Shown here: piece by piece, positions 36,596-45,644 of the stretch
Position numbering within the stretch: position 1 is the first letter of the stretch
How the letters are laid out: each line of letters begins with the position of its first letter
Source: Klebsiella pneumoniae
GTDB lineage: Bacteria > Pseudomonadota > Gammaproteobacteria > Eutrophobiales > Eutrophobiaceae
Direction: 5' to 3'
DNA: 64,000 nt
Assembly (NCBI GenBank): GCA_945878555.1
Contig: CAMDWI010000002.1
Location: forward strand, 1 to 64,000
Notes under the pieces: model-generated
Seen by the model: the letters and a program-made list of their open reading frames with translations, nothing else
What the model was told of the DNA's origin: nothing
Database searches by the model: none
Made by a program: the position numbers and the translations under genes

Positions 36596-38314
36596 TTATT
36601 CCGGATAGTCGATCACAAATTCACGGGAATCATTGCGCCCACCGCCCGGGGCCGGTGTGCTGACGCCGATACGATAACTGCCCGGCAAGGCGGTATCGCG
36701 TGGAGCAAGCGTGGCATGTAACTCGGTCGGGCTGATCCAGTCTGTACGTAACGGCACGCCATTGAGGATGACGACGGAGGCAGGTACAAAATTTTCGCCA
36801 GTGACAGTGATGACCGTCTCACTGTGCTGGTGTGCCATGCCCGGTGTGATCGTCTTCACCACCGGTGGCTGGTGATACAGATGTTTGCTGACTGTCCCTA
36901 TCTGGTGGAAGGGGAATTCATAATCGGCATGATAACGTGTATCCACCGGTTTACCGGCGAGGATGACCTGTTCTATCTTGCGGGTATTGGCAATGTCCTC
37001 CAGCGGGTTGCCCGTGAGGATAAGGATGTCCGCGATATTGCCGGGGGCGATTGTACCCAGCCTGTCCTCAATGTGCAGCAACTCGGCTGCCCAGCGTGTT
37101 GACGATGCCAGTACGGCCTCGTTCGGGATGCCGGCATCGGCGAGCAGCTGCATTTCATGGTGCAGGGAGATGCCCGGCATGCTGGCAGCGGCGGTGTCTG
37201 TGCCTGAATACAGTTTGCCACCGGCGCGCACGAACTGACGGAGGAACTGCTGTATGTTGCGATAACCGCGATCGATCTGCTCACGCAGGGTCGCGGTGTG
37301 TATGACATAGGAGTTGTTGACGAACAGCGGCGGCACCGTATCGGCACTGCCACGGTGTAACAACACCGGGTCGGCCCAGTGATACTGGCCGAGACTGACC
37401 AGCTTCTCGTCCTGCGGGACGTATTGCAGCGTCGGCAGGCCCAATAACTGTAATTCCTCCCGTTCAAACTGTGCGGTGCGATCTATGACACCTTTCCACT
37501 CGTGCAACAGTGTCGGATTCAGAAACACCTTCGCATCGATCAACTGGCGGATGACCTCATCGTAATGCCCGGACTCCATATACTGATACAGCAACGGGTT
37601 CTTGTGTCCTTCTTCCAGCGTGAGCGTCGCCACCGCTGCCCTGCCCCGCTCGTCCTGTATTGTCGCCAGGGCCACACCTTCGAGATGTTCTACCCCGTCG
37701 ATACCGAGTCTGGCCGAGGTGACCGCATCATACGAATGGGCGATGACGCCGATAGCGGCCTGATCGGCCGCCGTGGTCACGGCGATGGTCAGCGCCTCCG
37801 GTGAATCAGCATCAAAACGGATACAGTCGGCCTGCTGGCGCACTTCGGCGACGAGTTGTTGTGCCTGTGCGGCCTCTCCCTTGCCAATGCGCATGCAATA
37901 CAGATAACGCGGACCGCGCAAACCACCGTTGTTCAGACCGTTGCGAACCGCCCGTTGCCAGTCCGGACGGCTGCTGAGATCATTGACTGCGGTGATCCCA
38001 TGGGCGAGGAACAGCTCGCCCATATACCAGTTGTAATGTACATGGGAGTCTATCAGACCCGGCATAATATACCGGCCTGCTGCTTCGATGATCTGCGTGT
38101 CAGCCGGATAGTTGTTGACGGCATCGCCCTGCCAGATCTGTTTGATGCGGTCGTTCTCGATGAGCACACTGGCATCGCGCAGGGGTTTGCTGCCGGTCAT
38201 ATCGATCAGCGTGCCGCCCCGTATCAACAAGGTCTCTGCCTGTAGCGGACCGCCTGCCAACAGCAACAGCGCGGCGAGTATGGGGTAACATTTCTGCGGA
38301 AGTTTGTTTGCCAT
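36596..38314 (-). CDS. exported amidohydrolase with C-terminal IPT/TIG domain
   Basis: The start at 38314 gives a 572-residue product with a good signal peptide (ILAALLLLAGGPLQA); a frame extension to 38350 exists. The amidohydrolase barrel shows GRYIMPGLIDSHVHYNW (metal HxH), VIAHSYDAVTSARLGIDGVEHLEG (further metal His), SGTDTAAAS (Asp) and the closing APGNIADILILTGNP. About 85 C-terminal residues form an IPT/TIG immunoglobulin-like fold (ITPGMAHQHSETVITVTGENF). Periplasmic peptidase- or lactonase-like activity is possible but the substrate is unknown. Confidence 0.87.
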   Translation of the reverse strand: MANKLPQKCYPILAALLLLAGGPLQAETLLIRGGTLIDMTGSKPLRDASVLIENDRIKQIWQGDAVNNYPADTQIIEAAGRYIMPGLIDSHVHYNWYMGELFLAHGITAVNDLSSRPDWQRAVRNGLNNGGLRGPRYLYCMRIGKGEAAQAQQLVAEVRQQADCIRFDADSPEALTIAVTTAADQAAIGVIAHSYDAVTSARLGIDGVEHLEGVALATIQDERGRAAVATLTLEEGHKNPLLYQYMESGHYDEVIRQLIDAKVFLNPTLLHEWKGVIDRTAQFEREELQLLGLPTLQYVPQDEKLVSLGQYHWADPVLLHRGSADTVPPLFVNNSYVIHTATLREQIDRGYRNIQQFLRQFVRAGGKLYSGTDTAAASMPGISLHHEMQLLADAGIPNEAVLASSTRWAAELLHIEDRLGTIAPGNIADILILTGNPLEDIANTRKIEQVILAGKPVDTRYHADYEFPFHQIGTVSKHLYHQPPVVKTITPGMAHQHSETVITVTGENFVPASVVILNGVPLRTDWISPTELHATLAPRDTALPGSYRIGVSTPAPGGGRNDSREFVIDYPE

Positions 38315-38441
38315 ATCCCAACTGTAGGAAAATCCGGCGGTAAAGTCCATTAAAAAGCCTGTCCGGAGTCTGTATCTTGGGGAACAGACTCCGGCAGGAA
38401 CATCTCCCGAATGGGGGGGAGGGAGAAAATCAGTCTGGTTG

Positions 38442-39026
38442 TTAGTCCAGATCCATAAGCAAAGAGTTCACTATATTTGCCGGAACCGGGTCGATAGTCT
38501 GACGGTAGGCATCATGATCAATACCTGCACCCAGTGTCGCACCGCCCTTCAGCGCCTTGATCATCGCATCGGTCAGCTCAAAGCGCATAAAGTGCACGGC
38601 CGCGGTCTTTTCACCATCAGAACGCTCCATGTCCTCGTTATAGACGGGTGCGATCCGCTCACATCCGGCCACCTGCATCCACACATGCGCCTCAACCCCG
38701 ATCAGCTCGGCCAGGCGCTGGCGGCGTTCGGTCACGTCCTCAAATTCGAGCATGAAGGTCGCCTTCCAGTTTTTGCCATCGGGGATCAGCGGGTTGTACG
38801 CCTCCAATTCTTCCTCGATTCCTGCTGCCGTGAACACCTTTTCAATACGCAACATTTCCTGTACCTGGTACTGTATCGTCATCCTGTCTTCAAAATAAAG
38901 GTTGGCATTCGGTCCCAGTGCCAGGCGCCGGTTCTTCTTGTGTGCCAGGACCTGATCCCGGAATGCCTTGCGTGATTCCGCGTATTGTTCAAGGCTGAAT
39001 AAATCAGCGCGGGTCAGTTTCTGCAT
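38442..39026 (-). CDS. DUF3501 protein of the rubrerythrin block
   Basis: This 194-residue soluble protein opens with KLTRADLFSLEQYAESRKAFR, the DUF3501 signature, and continues RRLALGPNANLYFEDRMTIQYQVQEMLRIEK. Function is unknown. The family occurs next to rubrerythrin and CCG-type Fe-S oxidoreductase genes, as here (16 bp after the latter). That context suggests a role in oxidative-stress or redox repair. There is no metal-binding cysteine motif. Confidence 0.88.
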   Translation of the reverse strand: MQKLTRADLFSLEQYAESRKAFRDQVLAHKKNRRLALGPNANLYFEDRMTIQYQVQEMLRIEKVFTAAGIEEELEAYNPLIPDGKNWKATFMLEFEDVTERRQRLAELIGVEAHVWMQVAGCERIAPVYNEDMERSDGEKTAAVHFMRFELTDAMIKALKGGATLGAGIDHDAYRQTIDPVPANIVNSLLMDLD

Positions 39027-39042
39027 GATGCATTTACTCCTC

Positions 39043-40371
39043 TTATACTCCGTAGGCGTGTCTTAGCAGGGTAAATGGCGACTCGGCCGCCATGTCGCCT
39101 TTTAATCCCTGCTGGATCTGATCACCCGCCATCGGGCAATCACTGACATAATGATCCGGGTTGAAATTCTTTACCTTGGTCACGACCGGCCGGCAAATCT
39201 TGGCAGCGATGTCATGGTATTCACTCTTGACTGCATAGGTACCATCATGGCCGGAACAGCGTTCGATCACCTCGAACGTGGTGCCCGGCACCAGGCCAAG
39301 TACATCTTTCGTCTTCAGACCGATGTTTTGCACGCGCTGATGACACGGCACATGGTAGGCAATCTTGCCGAGTGAGTTTTTGAACTCCGTCTTCAGGCGT
39401 TTTTCCTTGTGCCTCAGCATCAGGTATTCGAACGGGTCATAAAACGCATTCGCCACCTTCTTTACATCAGCATTGTCAGGAAACAGCAGCGGCAGTTCCT
39501 GCTTGAACATCAATACACAGGACGGGACCGGCGCGGTGATGTCATAACCGGCATCGACCATCTTGACCAGTTGCGGGATGTTGAACTGCATGGCCTGCTC
39601 GACCTTTTCGAGATCACCGAGTTCAAGCTTCGGCATCCCACAACAGACTTCCTGATTGACCAGTTGAACCGGTATGCCGTTGTGTTCAAGGATGGCAATA
39701 AGATCCTGGCCGATATCGGGTGCATTACGATTGCAATAACAGGTGCTGAACAGGGCAACCTTGCCTTTTGTCAACTCGCCCGGCACCGCGCTCAGCGTCG
39801 GGGCATCGCGTCTGGCCTCGCGCTTGCGCAAGGTGTCGCTGTGAAATTCAGGGATGATTGCATCAGGATGGACACCGAGGACCTTGTCCAGTGCCTTGCG
39901 GGCCAGACCGTTTTTATTCACGGCATTGACCACCTGGGCCACGACCGGAATACCGGCGATGTTCCCCACCGTATCAGTCGAGGTCAGCATACGATCGCGG
40001 AACGAGTTCTCACCGTTTTTATGTTTGATCGCCTTGCCGCGCAACATCAGGTGCGGGAAATCCAGGTTCCACTCATGCGGGGGAACATAGGGACACTTGG
40101 TCAGGTAACACAGATCACACAGATAACAATGATCGACCACCTTGATGTAGTCCTTTCGGTCAACACCATCCATCTCCATCGTTGGGGAATTATCAACGAG
40201 ATCAAACAAGGTCGGGAACGAATTACACAGACTGACACAGCGGCGACAGCCATGACAGATGTCGAATACGCGTTCCATTTCATCGAGTGCTGACTTCTCG
40301 TTATAAAACTCAGGGTCCTTCCAGTTGACCGGATGACGGGTCGGCGCTTCCAGACTTCCTTCACGTGCCAT
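39043..40371 (-). CDS. heterodisulfide-reductase-related Fe-S oxidoreductase
   Basis: This 442-residue protein has an N-terminal pair of 4Fe-4S motifs: CHGCRRCVSLCNSFP and CYLCDLCYLTKCPYVPP. The C-terminal CCG domains include STCYCNRNAPDIG, EVCCGMPKLE and CSGHDGTYAVK, as in GlpC and HdrB. It presumably passes electrons to or from a thiol or flavin partner at the membrane. It lies between rubrerythrin and DUF3501 genes, a conserved trio. An intrinsic terminator separates it from the upstream rubrerythrin gene, so its expression should be a fraction of that gene's. Confidence 0.9.
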   Translation of the reverse strand: MAREGSLEAPTRHPVNWKDPEFYNEKSALDEMERVFDICHGCRRCVSLCNSFPTLFDLVDNSPTMEMDGVDRKDYIKVVDHCYLCDLCYLTKCPYVPPHEWNLDFPHLMLRGKAIKHKNGENSFRDRMLTSTDTVGNIAGIPVVAQVVNAVNKNGLARKALDKVLGVHPDAIIPEFHSDTLRKREARRDAPTLSAVPGELTKGKVALFSTCYCNRNAPDIGQDLIAILEHNGIPVQLVNQEVCCGMPKLELGDLEKVEQAMQFNIPQLVKMVDAGYDITAPVPSCVLMFKQELPLLFPDNADVKKVANAFYDPFEYLMLRHKEKRLKTEFKNSLGKIAYHVPCHQRVQNIGLKTKDVLGLVPGTTFEVIERCSGHDGTYAVKSEYHDIAAKICRPVVTKVKNFNPDHYVSDCPMAGDQIQQGLKGDMAAESPFTLLRHAYGV

Positions 40372-40401
40372 TGTATTTCTCCGTAATTGCTGCTTATAAA
40401 A

Positions 40402-40430
40402 AGAGACCGGGCAGGCCCGGTCTCTTTTTT
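40402..40430. terminator. intrinsic terminator between rubrerythrin and Fe-S genes
   Basis: An 11-bp stem (AGAGACCGGGC and complement) with A-rich left flank and T-run right flank could act in both directions. It lies 23 bp past the rubrerythrin stop and 31 bp before the next start, so it would attenuate read-through. Confidence 0.88.
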
Positions 40431-40452
40431 GTGTTACCAGGCGAGGTTGAAC

Positions 40453-40869
40453 TTAACCGAGACTGTCCAGCGCCTTCTGGAAACGGTTGGCGTGGGAACG
40501 CTCGGCCTTGGCCAGTGTCTCGAACCAGTCGGCGATTTCATCAAAGCCTTCTGTTCTCGCGGCCTTGGCCATACCCGGATACATGTCAGTATATTCATGT
40601 GTCTCACCGGCAATCGCGGCCTGCAGGTTCAGGCTGGTCGTACCTATCGGCTTGCCAGTCGCCGGGTCGCCGACGGCTTCCAGATATTCCAGATGTCCGT
40701 GTGCATGTCCGGTTTCACCTTCAGCCGTTGAACGGAACACGGTCGAGACGTCGTTGTAACCTTCTACGTCAGCCTTTTGTGCGAAATACAGGTAACGGCG
40801 ATTTGCCTGTGACTCACCGGCAAATGCCTCTTTCAGGTTTTGTTCGGTTTTGGTTCCTTTCAGACTCAT
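40453..40869 (-). CDS. rubrerythrin-type diiron protein
   Basis: This 138-residue ferritin-like protein has diiron ligands in [16 protein letters not shown] (Glu), [18 protein letters not shown] (ExxH-type), [17 protein letters not shown] and [13 protein letters not shown]. It lacks the C-terminal rubredoxin domain (no CxxC), so it is the short rubrerythrin/erythrin form. Rubrerythrins reduce peroxide and need an electron donor, which the downstream Fe-S protein might supply (inference). It has its own promoter region and a strong terminator after it, which suggests high expression. Confidence 0.9.
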   Translation of the reverse strand: MSLKGTKTEQNLKEAFAGESQANRRYLYFAQKADVEGYNDVSTVFRSTAEGETGHAHGHLEYLEAVGDPATGKPIGTTSLNLQAAIAGETHEYTDMYPGMAKAARTEGFDEIADWFETLAKAERSHANRFQKALDSLG

Positions 40870-41236
40870 GTTATTATCTCCTAACTGTTTGAAAAAAATG
40901 CATTTTTACGTAAACTGGCGCAGACTGTTGATGTGGGAAACTGTACTCTGCCGCCCCCGGTGAGTCAACGATATATACCATTGTATTTCGCAATCTATTG
41001 ATAGGCATTTCCTATCGAGCGTAGATACAGCCCTCAATTTCCTATATCGACAAATCTATGGGCATGGCATCACTTCGACCCGGACACCTGCATTGATTGT
41101 AGTCGAACGGGCAGTCCTCTCCGGGTTCACGCGAACCTGGATTCGGGTGGCAGGGGCGTCGGCACCGCCGGGATGTTATTCACAACGTTCAACTTGCTGT
41201 AATATTCATGCCCGGGCCAGTTTTAGGAAGAGACCA
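40870..41236. other. divergent intergenic region, rubrerythrin and xseB
   Basis: This 367-bp region holds the promoters of rubrerythrin (minus) and xseB (plus). Next to the rubrerythrin start is an AT-rich zone. At 41001-41015 there is ATAG-N7-CTAT, and CTATTGATAG overlaps it. No gene, RNA or repeat family was recognised; the frame from 41093 upstream of xseB is not convincing. Confidence 0.5.
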
Positions 41237-41476
41237 ATGAATAAAAAGACCAAACCGTTTGAATTCGAGAAATCACTGGAAGAACTCGAGAAGCTGGTCG
41301 CGTTGATGGAACAGGGTGATCTCAGCCTGGAAGAATCACTGAAACATTTTGAACGCGGTATCGCGCTGGCGCGCTCGTGTCAGCAGTCGCTGGCCGAGGC
41401 CGAACAGAAGGTGAAGATCCTGATCAGCAACCAGGGCAAGGAAGAACTCGCCGATTTCGAGCCGGAAGAACCGTAA
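41237..41476 (+). CDS. xseB: exodeoxyribonuclease VII small subunit
   Basis: The start at 41237 has AGGAAGAG upstream and gives a 79-residue protein with the XseB signature FEKSLEELEKLVALMEQGDLSLEESLKHFERG. The small subunit binds several copies per XseA in the nuclease that degrades single-stranded DNA. xseA is not in this window. The gene runs into ispA with a 10-bp gap, the usual xseB-ispA order. Confidence 0.95.
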   Translation: MNKKTKPFEFEKSLEELEKLVALMEQGDLSLEESLKHFERGIALARSCQQSLAEAEQKVKILISNQGKEELADFEPEEP

Positions 41477-41486
41477 GGCTGGCCCG

Positions 41487-42377
41487 GTGACACTGAAGGA
41501 AATATTGCCGGTATACCAGTCGCGAGTAGAAACCGCGCTGGAACACTGGTTGCCCGGCGCAGATGTCGAACCGGTCAATCTGCATCGCGCCATGCGTTAT
41601 GCCACACTCGGTGGCGGTAAACGTATTCGTCCTGTCCTGTTGTATGCCTGTGGCGAAACGCTGGGCGTACCCTTGCAGGCACTGGATGGACTGGCAGCCG
41701 CCGTCGAGATGATCCATGCCTACTCGCTGATACACGATGATCTGCCCGCGATGGATGATGATGACCTGCGCCGTGGCAAACCGACCTGCCACAAGGCATT
41801 TGACGAAGCGACCGCGATACTGGCCGGTGATGCCATCCAGGCCTTGTCATTTCATGTGATTGCGGCGGATCCCGCGATCCTGGTCAACGCCGAACAACGG
41901 ATAAAAATGATCAATACGCTCGCACTGAACAGCGGTTCGCTCGGTATGGCCGGAGGTCAGGCGATCGATCTTGCCTCAGTAGGTAGGTCACTGACTCTGC
42001 CGGAACTGGAAAACATGCATAACCACAAGACTGGAATGTTGATACGTGCCAGTCTGCAACTCGGGGCCCTGTCCAGACAGGACCTGCCGCAGGATCAATA
42101 TGAGGTCATTACCGAATTTGCCCGTCATATCGGTCTTGCGTTCCAGGTCCAGGACGATATCCTGGATGTCGAGGCAGACACAGCCACGCTGGGCAAGCCG
42201 CAGGGCTCGGACATGTTAAAGAACAAGCCGACCTATCCCGGTATACTCGGCATGGCCGAGGCAAAACGGGTCGCATACCAGCTCCATGGCCAGGCAGTCA
42301 GTGCACTGGATAATCTGGATGCAGATTCGCTTTTGCTCCGTCAGATTGCTGATTACATCGTACAAAGAAACAATTAA
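41487..42377 (+). CDS. ispA: farnesyl diphosphate synthase
   Basis: This 296-residue polyprenyl synthase joins isopentenyl diphosphate to allylic diphosphates, giving C15. The first aspartate-rich motif is DDLPAMDDDDLRRGKPTCH and the second is QVQDDILDVEAD. GGKRIRPVLLYACGE and the C-terminal KNKPTYPG are typical of IspA. It follows xseB, but dxs, which usually comes next, is absent; folE2 lies downstream instead. Confidence 0.94.
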   Translation: MTLKEILPVYQSRVETALEHWLPGADVEPVNLHRAMRYATLGGGKRIRPVLLYACGETLGVPLQALDGLAAAVEMIHAYSLIHDDLPAMDDDDLRRGKPTCHKAFDEATAILAGDAIQALSFHVIAADPAILVNAEQRIKMINTLALNSGSLGMAGGQAIDLASVGRSLTLPELENMHNHKTGMLIRASLQLGALSRQDLPQDQYEVITEFARHIGLAFQVQDDILDVEADTATLGKPQGSDMLKNKPTYPGILGMAEAKRVAYQLHGQAVSALDNLDADSLLLRQIADYIVQRNN

Positions 42378-42526
42378 GCCAATTTCTGCCTGCTTCACAT
42401 GAACTTCACATCCAATAGCGTAATTTCAGGGTGTAGACCAGGCAAAAACCTAGTAAAATACTAGGAAATGAATCCAGCTATAGCTGCATCAACGGCCATA
42501 GCTCACGGTACAAGGATACTTAACAG

Positions 42527-43339
42527 ATGAATCAGGCAACAGACCTAACGATGGACGATATACCTGACGTACAAAACAGCGAGGATACCCGGCAAATACC
42601 GATAGACAAGGTCGGTATCAAGGACATCCGTCACCCGGTAATCATCAGTGACCGTAGCGGTAAGGACCAGCATACGATTGCCATGCTGAACATGTATGTC
42701 GCCCTGCCCCACAACTTCAAGGGTACGCACATGTCCCGGTTTGTAGAGGTGCTGAACCGGCACGATTACAGTATTACCGTGCCCACTTTCAAGAAGTTGC
42801 TCGGCGACATGACCCGTCTGCTCGACGCCGATACCGGCTATCTCGAGATGTCATTCCCGTTTTTTGTGAAAAAGGCCGCACCGGTTTCCGGCGTCAAGAG
42901 TCTGCTCGATTACCACGTCAGCCTGTGTGGTGAACTCAGGCAGGGCAAGTACGATATTACTATCAAGGTCGTGGTGCCTGTCACCAGCCTGTGTCCCTGT
43001 TCGCGTGATATCTCCGAACGCGGGGCACATAACCAGCGCTCACATGTGACGGTCTCGGTACACACGGCCGAGGGAATCTGGATCGAGGATCTGGTCGATA
43101 TGGTAGAGAGCGTCGCCTCCTGTGAGCTGTACGGGCTGCTGAAACGCCCCGATGAAAAGTACGTTACCGAAAAGGCCTATGACAATCCGAAGTTTGTCGA
43201 GGACATGGTGCGTGATATTGCAATCCTGTTTAACAAGGACGAGCGCATACAGTCTTATACCATTGAATCAGAGAATTTTGAGTCGATACATAATCATTCA
43301 GCGTACGCGATGTTGTCACGGGGGCAGACCCGAGGTTAG
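42527..43339 (+). CDS. folE2: GTP cyclohydrolase FolE2 (type IB)
   Basis: This 270-residue protein makes dihydroneopterin triphosphate from GTP, the first step of folate synthesis. FolE2 features are [16 protein letters not shown], the zinc-ligand-like cysteine in [22 protein letters not shown] and [18 protein letters not shown]. FolE2 can work with metals other than zinc. It stands alone, followed by a long hairpin repeat that separates it from the convergent mazG. Confidence 0.94.
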   Translation: MNQATDLTMDDIPDVQNSEDTRQIPIDKVGIKDIRHPVIISDRSGKDQHTIAMLNMYVALPHNFKGTHMSRFVEVLNRHDYSITVPTFKKLLGDMTRLLDADTGYLEMSFPFFVKKAAPVSGVKSLLDYHVSLCGELRQGKYDITIKVVVPVTSLCPCSRDISERGAHNQRSHVTVSVHTAEGIWIEDLVDMVESVASCELYGLLKRPDEKYVTEKAYDNPKFVEDMVRDIAILFNKDERIQSYTIESENFESIHNHSAYAMLSRGQTRG

Positions 43340-43360
43340 AGGCTGCGTTCATAATGTGTC

Positions 43361-43535
43361 CTGAATAATAGTTCAGGAATCCTGTTCAGATTTGGCACGT
43401 CAGTATTACTGTGACAGACCGTTAGCCGCATGGATGCGGCGCTCGAGCGTACATGGATGTATTCACAGCGTGTCTGGAACGGTAATAGTGACGTGCAAAA
43501 TCTGAACTGCCTTGGATTCCTGAACTGTTATTCAG
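43361..43535. repeat. family 2 long hairpin, copy A (folE2/mazG convergent gap)
   Basis: The outer arms CTGAATAATAGTTCAGGAATCC and its near complement (43514-43535) are followed inward by TTCAGATT, a locus-specific arm (GGCACGTCAGTATTAC / GTAATAGTGACGTGC), and the core (about 43415-43480). The core holds GCCGCATGGATGCGGC, TACATGGATGTA and GTGTCTGGAAC. It could act as a bidirectional terminator. Confidence 0.85.
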
Positions 43536-43550
43536 ACGATATCCCAAAGT

Positions 43551-44345
43551 CTATCTGATGACATGTCGACCTTTTGCCTGTTGCCATAACACTTCCATTT
43601 CTTCCAGACTTGCCTGTTCTGTCGTCCTGCCCTGTTTCGCCAACGCTGACTCGATATAGGCGAACCGTTTTCTGAACTTGCGATTGGTCGACATCAGGGC
43701 AGTTTCGGGATCCACCTTTACATGACGGGCGAGATTGACACAGGCGAACAGGATATCACCGGTTTCATCCTGTAAACGGACAGGGTCCGCGCCCTGTGCC
43801 AACGCGGCACGCAACTCACCGATTTCCTCCTCGATCTTGTCCAGCACCGGTATCGGATCACCCCAGTCAAAACCAACGGTGGCGGCCTTCTTTTGCAGCT
43901 TGGTTGCACACAGCAATGCCGGCATGGCGGTGCTGACGGAATCAAGCAGACCACCATCTACTCGCCCGGCCAGCGCGCGTTCACGCGCCTTGATCTTCTC
44001 CCAGGATTGCGTCTGCTGATCGGCGCTGTCTATCTGCTCGTTGCCAAACACATGCGGATGTCGGCGCTGCAACTTGGTATTGATACTCTCTGCCACATCC
44101 GCAAAAGCAAACTGTCCGGCTTCGCTCGCCATCCGCGCATAAAACACAATCTGGAATAACAGATCACCGAGTTCATCCCGTATCGCGACCGGATCGCCCT
44201 GACCGATCGCCTCGGCAAGCTCATACACTTCCTCTATCGTGTACGGCAAAATCGTTTCACGTGTCTGCTCCCGATCCCACGGACAACCGTGGATTGGATC
44301 ACGCAATGTATCCATCGTCTCTAATAGCTCTTCGACTTGTTTCAT
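43551..44345 (-). CDS. mazG: nucleoside triphosphate pyrophosphohydrolase
   Basis: This 264-residue protein has two MazG repeats: CPWDREQTRETILPYTIEE with EVYELAEAI and DELGDLLFQIVFYA, then DWGDPIPVLDKIEEEIGEL with DETGDILFACVNLARH. The ExxE and ExxD residues bind magnesium. MazG hydrolyses NTPs to NMP and pyrophosphate, lowering (p)ppGpp and damaged nucleotides. The length is that of E. coli MazG. No mazEF genes are nearby. Confidence 0.95.
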   Translation of the reverse strand: MKQVEELLETMDTLRDPIHGCPWDREQTRETILPYTIEEVYELAEAIGQGDPVAIRDELGDLLFQIVFYARMASEAGQFAFADVAESINTKLQRRHPHVFGNEQIDSADQQTQSWEKIKARERALAGRVDGGLLDSVSTAMPALLCATKLQKKAATVGFDWGDPIPVLDKIEEEIGELRAALAQGADPVRLQDETGDILFACVNLARHVKVDPETALMSTNRKFRKRFAYIESALAKQGRTTEQASLEEMEVLWQQAKGRHVIR

Positions 44346-44496
44346 GACTTATTCACCAAATATTCATTGCAATAACTTGATTTTCACAGGGTTTTCTAAT
44401 AAAAATACGGTCAAATGCAGTAAGGGGACAGACCCTGAGTGCAGGTATGTCCCCGGTTTATACGTACCATTAACGTTTATAGACTGGGATTAGAAC

Positions 44497-45069
44497 ATGA
44501 CGCCCTTGATCTTGCGACTTGATATTGCCGGCATGCCGGTCACCTGGATCTCCTGGCAGGATGCGGTCAATCTGTACTGCAGGGACATGGTTGCCTGGAC
44601 GGCGGGGGATCACCAGTTCACCTTCCATGGCGGTGTGTCCCGTATGTCAGGCATGCGCTCCGAGGTCGAGGTCAATTCGATCATCGCAGTGAAGCGTTCC
44701 GAAGAACACAGACATATACAACGTAGCATCCCGCCGCTGACAAACCGCGAACTGTTCCTGCGCGATGCACACCTGTGTATGTATTGCGGAACCGAATTCA
44801 ACGCCAGCTATCTGACACGCGATCATGTCGTACCGCTGTCGCGTGGAGGACGGGATCGCTGGTCAAATGTGGTAGCCGCCTGCCGTCAATGTAATACGCG
44901 CAAGGGAAATCGCACACCAGAGCTTGCGAAGATGCCACTGCTGGCAATTCCGTATGTACCGAACTGGGCTGAATTTCTGGCGTTGTCGAACCGTCGCATC
45001 CTGCTCGACCAGATGACGTTTCTCAAGTCACAGTTCTCCGGTCGACCAATGCCCTTTTACAAACAATAG
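44497..45069 (+). CDS. HNH endonuclease
   Basis: This 190-residue protein has a ββα-metal HNH domain: LCMYCGTEFNASYLTRDHVVPLSRGG (CxxC and the catalytic DH), then RWSNVVAACRQCNTRKGNRTP. The N-terminal 60 residues (LDIAGMPVTWISWQDAVNLY) are typical of a group of stand-alone HNH proteins in proteobacteria whose target is unknown. A short GGGGACA/TGTCCCC hairpin lies at 44424-44454, 43 bp before the start. The Shine-Dalgarno is weak. Confidence 0.88.
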   Translation: MTPLILRLDIAGMPVTWISWQDAVNLYCRDMVAWTAGDHQFTFHGGVSRMSGMRSEVEVNSIIAVKRSEEHRHIQRSIPPLTNRELFLRDAHLCMYCGTEFNASYLTRDHVVPLSRGGRDRWSNVVAACRQCNTRKGNRTPELAKMPLLAIPYVPNWAEFLALSNRRILLDQMTFLKSQFSGRPMPFYKQ

Positions 45070-45264
45070 ACACATACGTTGCCCGGATAGACTGCTCCTC
45101 TGCGTGCAATTCAGCTTCCTGACTAACAAAAAAACGACTTTTTACGTGTAGTAACAATGAAACAGCATCAAATCGTTGAATAGTTAGGCAAAATACGTCA
45201 TGATTACGCCCACGATAACTGGGGATTTCCAGAACGTTATATTAATGCAACAGGAGATTTAACA

Positions 45265-45546
45265 ATGACAATATCACCAATGAAGGCAACTATCATTGCT
45301 ATGGCACTCGCTGTCGCCAGTGGTTGTGCCACAACCAAGCAGCTTGAAGAAGTGCGCAAGATTGCTGAAGGCGCCCAGTCTACAGCCAACAATGCAGCTT
45401 CACAGGCCAGCAGCGCATTATCAACTGCTAACCAGGCACTGGATGCAGCCAAGGCAGCGCAGAGCGCCGCCAACGCCGCACAGGCTTGCTGCGATGCCAA
45501 TACCTCGAAGCTGGACAAGGTATTTGAGCAGGTAATGAAGAAGTAA
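45265..45546 (+). CDS. alanine-zipper (Lpp/OprI-like) outer-membrane lipoprotein
   Basis: This 93-residue lipoprotein has lipobox ASGC (Cys21) with AGGAG eight bases before the ATG. It is then one long helix rich in Ala with heptad spacing (STANQALDAAKAAQSAANAA), like OprI and Lpp trimers. It ends in MKK; a C-terminal lysine is what L,D-transpeptidases use to attach Lpp to peptidoglycan. A CC pair in the helix (AQACCDANTSK) is unusual. An intrinsic terminator follows. A convergent L,D-transpeptidase gene ends about 100 bp away. Confidence 0.88.
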   Translation: MTISPMKATIIAMALAVASGCATTKQLEEVRKIAEGAQSTANNAASQASSALSTANQALDAAKAAQSAANAAQACCDANTSKLDKVFEQVMKK

Positions 45547-45570
45547 TTTCGATTCAAATCGAAATAAAAA

Positions 45571-45597
45571 AACCCGTGTTTACACGGGTTTTTTTTT
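45571..45597. terminator. bidirectional intrinsic terminator
   Basis: Stem AACCCGTG/CACGGGTT with loop TTTA, flanked by A7 on the left and T7 or more on the right. It lies between the convergent lipoprotein and L,D-transpeptidase genes and can serve both. Confidence 0.92.
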
Positions 45598-45644
45598 GCC
45601 TCGGATACCTGCCCTACAGATCAGGCACGATACCTGATCCGCTT

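Noticed and set aside
41001-41015. ATAG-N7-CTAT upstream of rubrerythrin as an OxyR site
   Set aside because: The second half of the tandem OxyR motif is not present at the right spacing and inner bases do not match, so it is not called.
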